This document shows, piece by piece, positions 5,810-6,162 of a stretch of 6,162 nucleotides of DNA. The stretch is from Hyphomicrobiales bacterium (GTDB lineage Bacteria > Pseudomonadota > Alphaproteobacteria > Rhizobiales > Beijerinckiaceae), in contig CANCAR010000163.1 in NCBI GenBank assembly GCA_947374125.1, positions 1 to 6,162 on the forward strand. Direction: 5' to 3'. The stretch's first letter is position 1. Every line of letters starts with the position of its first letter. The position numbers and the translations under genes were made by a program. Below the pieces are notes generated by a model, which saw nothing but the letters and a program-made list of their open reading frames with translations, did not search any database and had not been told where the DNA came from.

Positions 5810-6162
5810 ATGGCGATAATGAACGATAGCAAACCACTTTGGGCACCTGATGCCACCCACATCGAGCAGACGCAGATGGCTCGCTTCATGTCGTTTTTCA
5901 ACGCGCGCGAAGGGCTCGCGCTTCACGATTATCCAGCGCTTCATGCTGCATCGATTGAGAGGCGGCCCGCGTTTTGGTCGGCGATTTGGGATTTTTGTAG
6001 CGTTATTGGTGAAAAGGGTGGCGAAGTCTTGGCCGAGGACACAATGCCGGGTGCGGCGTTTTTCCCTCAAGCACGTTTGAATTTTGCAGAGAATATGTTG
6101 CGGGAGACCGCCAATGGCGAGGCGATTATTTTCCGCGCTGAGGATAAAGTAGAGCGCCGATT
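5810..6162 (+). CDS. aacS: Acetoacetyl-CoA synthetase, N-terminal part (3' truncated by window end)
   Basis: The frame stays open from an in-frame TGA at 5801-5803 to the window edge, giving 117 codons from ATG 5810. The protein contains KPLWAPDATHIEQTQMARF, then 'F-W-S-A-I-W-D-F' (56-63), 'M-P-G-A-A-F-F-P' (79-86) and 'A-R-L-N-F-A-E-N-M-L' (88-97). This is the N-terminal domain of acetoacetate-CoA ligases, cytoplasmic ANL-superfamily enzymes that make acetoacetyl-CoA from acetoacetate, CoA and ATP; in rhizobia they serve use of acetoacetate and stored polyhydroxybutyrate. The family is about 650 residues, so most of the protein, including the AMP-binding motifs, lies outside. Starts at GTG 5807 or ATG 5819 are possible; 5810 has the best ribosome-site spacing. 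It is divergent from the AsmA gene across 124 bases. Acyl-CoA synthetases of related type (acetyl-CoA, propionyl-CoA) are the alternative, but the N-terminal pattern favours acetoacetate. Confidence 0.88.
   Translation, partial: MAIMNDSKPLWAPDATHIEQTQMARFMSFFNAREGLALHDYPALHAASIERRPAFWSAIWDFCSVIGEKGGEVLAEDTMPGAAFFPQARLNFAENMLRETANGEAIIFRAEDKVERR

Noticed and set aside
5707..6070. Minus-strand open frames upstream of the AsmA gene
   Set aside because: They overlap the acetoacetyl-CoA synthetase coding region on the other strand and have no family resemblance; the plus-strand frame carries conserved enzyme motifs.
1..6162. Search for mobile elements, CRISPR arrays, tRNA or rRNA genes, attachment sites
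   Set aside because: No repeat-spacer pattern, terminal inverted repeats, transposase or integrase motifs, or RNA gene folds were seen; genes are of ordinary chromosomal type.

Overview
This window looks like a chromosomal segment of an alphaproteobacterium, most likely Hyphomicrobiales (Rhizobiales) or a close relative. The main reason is the adjacency of hemB, a small four-helix membrane protein, an LdtR-type MarR regulator and a YcbB-type L,D-transpeptidase, a gene neighbourhood I associate with rhizobia, Brucella and Liberibacter. The magnesium-type (Asp-rich) HemB active site fits this. Base composition is moderate and even, with no sign of insertion sequences, phage genes, CRISPR or tRNA/rRNA genes.

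Layout. Positions 1-205 hold the 3' end of a CAP/SCP-domain protein gene (+). It converges, with 3 bases between stop codons, on hemB (-, 209-1222). A 137-bp divergent intergenic region separates hemB from a short membrane-protein gene (+, 1360-1773). An AT-rich, palindrome-dense 144-bp region then leads into the MarR/LdtR-like regulator (+, about 1918-2430). A 149-bp gap holding a strong hairpin leads to the L,D-transpeptidase (+, 2580-3848). That gene converges, with 16 bases between, on an AsmA-family gene (-, 3865-5685). A 124-bp divergent region separates AsmA from the first 117 codons of acetoacetyl-CoA synthetase (+, from about 5810 to the window end).

How the genes fit together. The centre is a cell-envelope module: an LdtR-like regulator, a periplasmic L,D-transpeptidase that would form 3-3 peptidoglycan cross-links or attach proteins to peptidoglycan, and an uncharacterised membrane protein. 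AsmA (inner-membrane anchored, large periplasmic part) and the CAP-domain protein (probably exported) are also envelope-related. HemB (tetrapyrrole synthesis) and acetoacetyl-CoA synthetase (ketone-body/PHB-derived carbon use) are metabolic neighbours with no obvious functional tie.

The least-explained parts are non-coding: the nested palindromes before the regulator gene, the hairpin before the transpeptidase, and a terminator-shaped hairpin with a T8 run just upstream of the acetoacetyl-CoA synthetase start, in the sense orientation and therefore possibly an attenuator. I see no clear evidence of a wholly new system.
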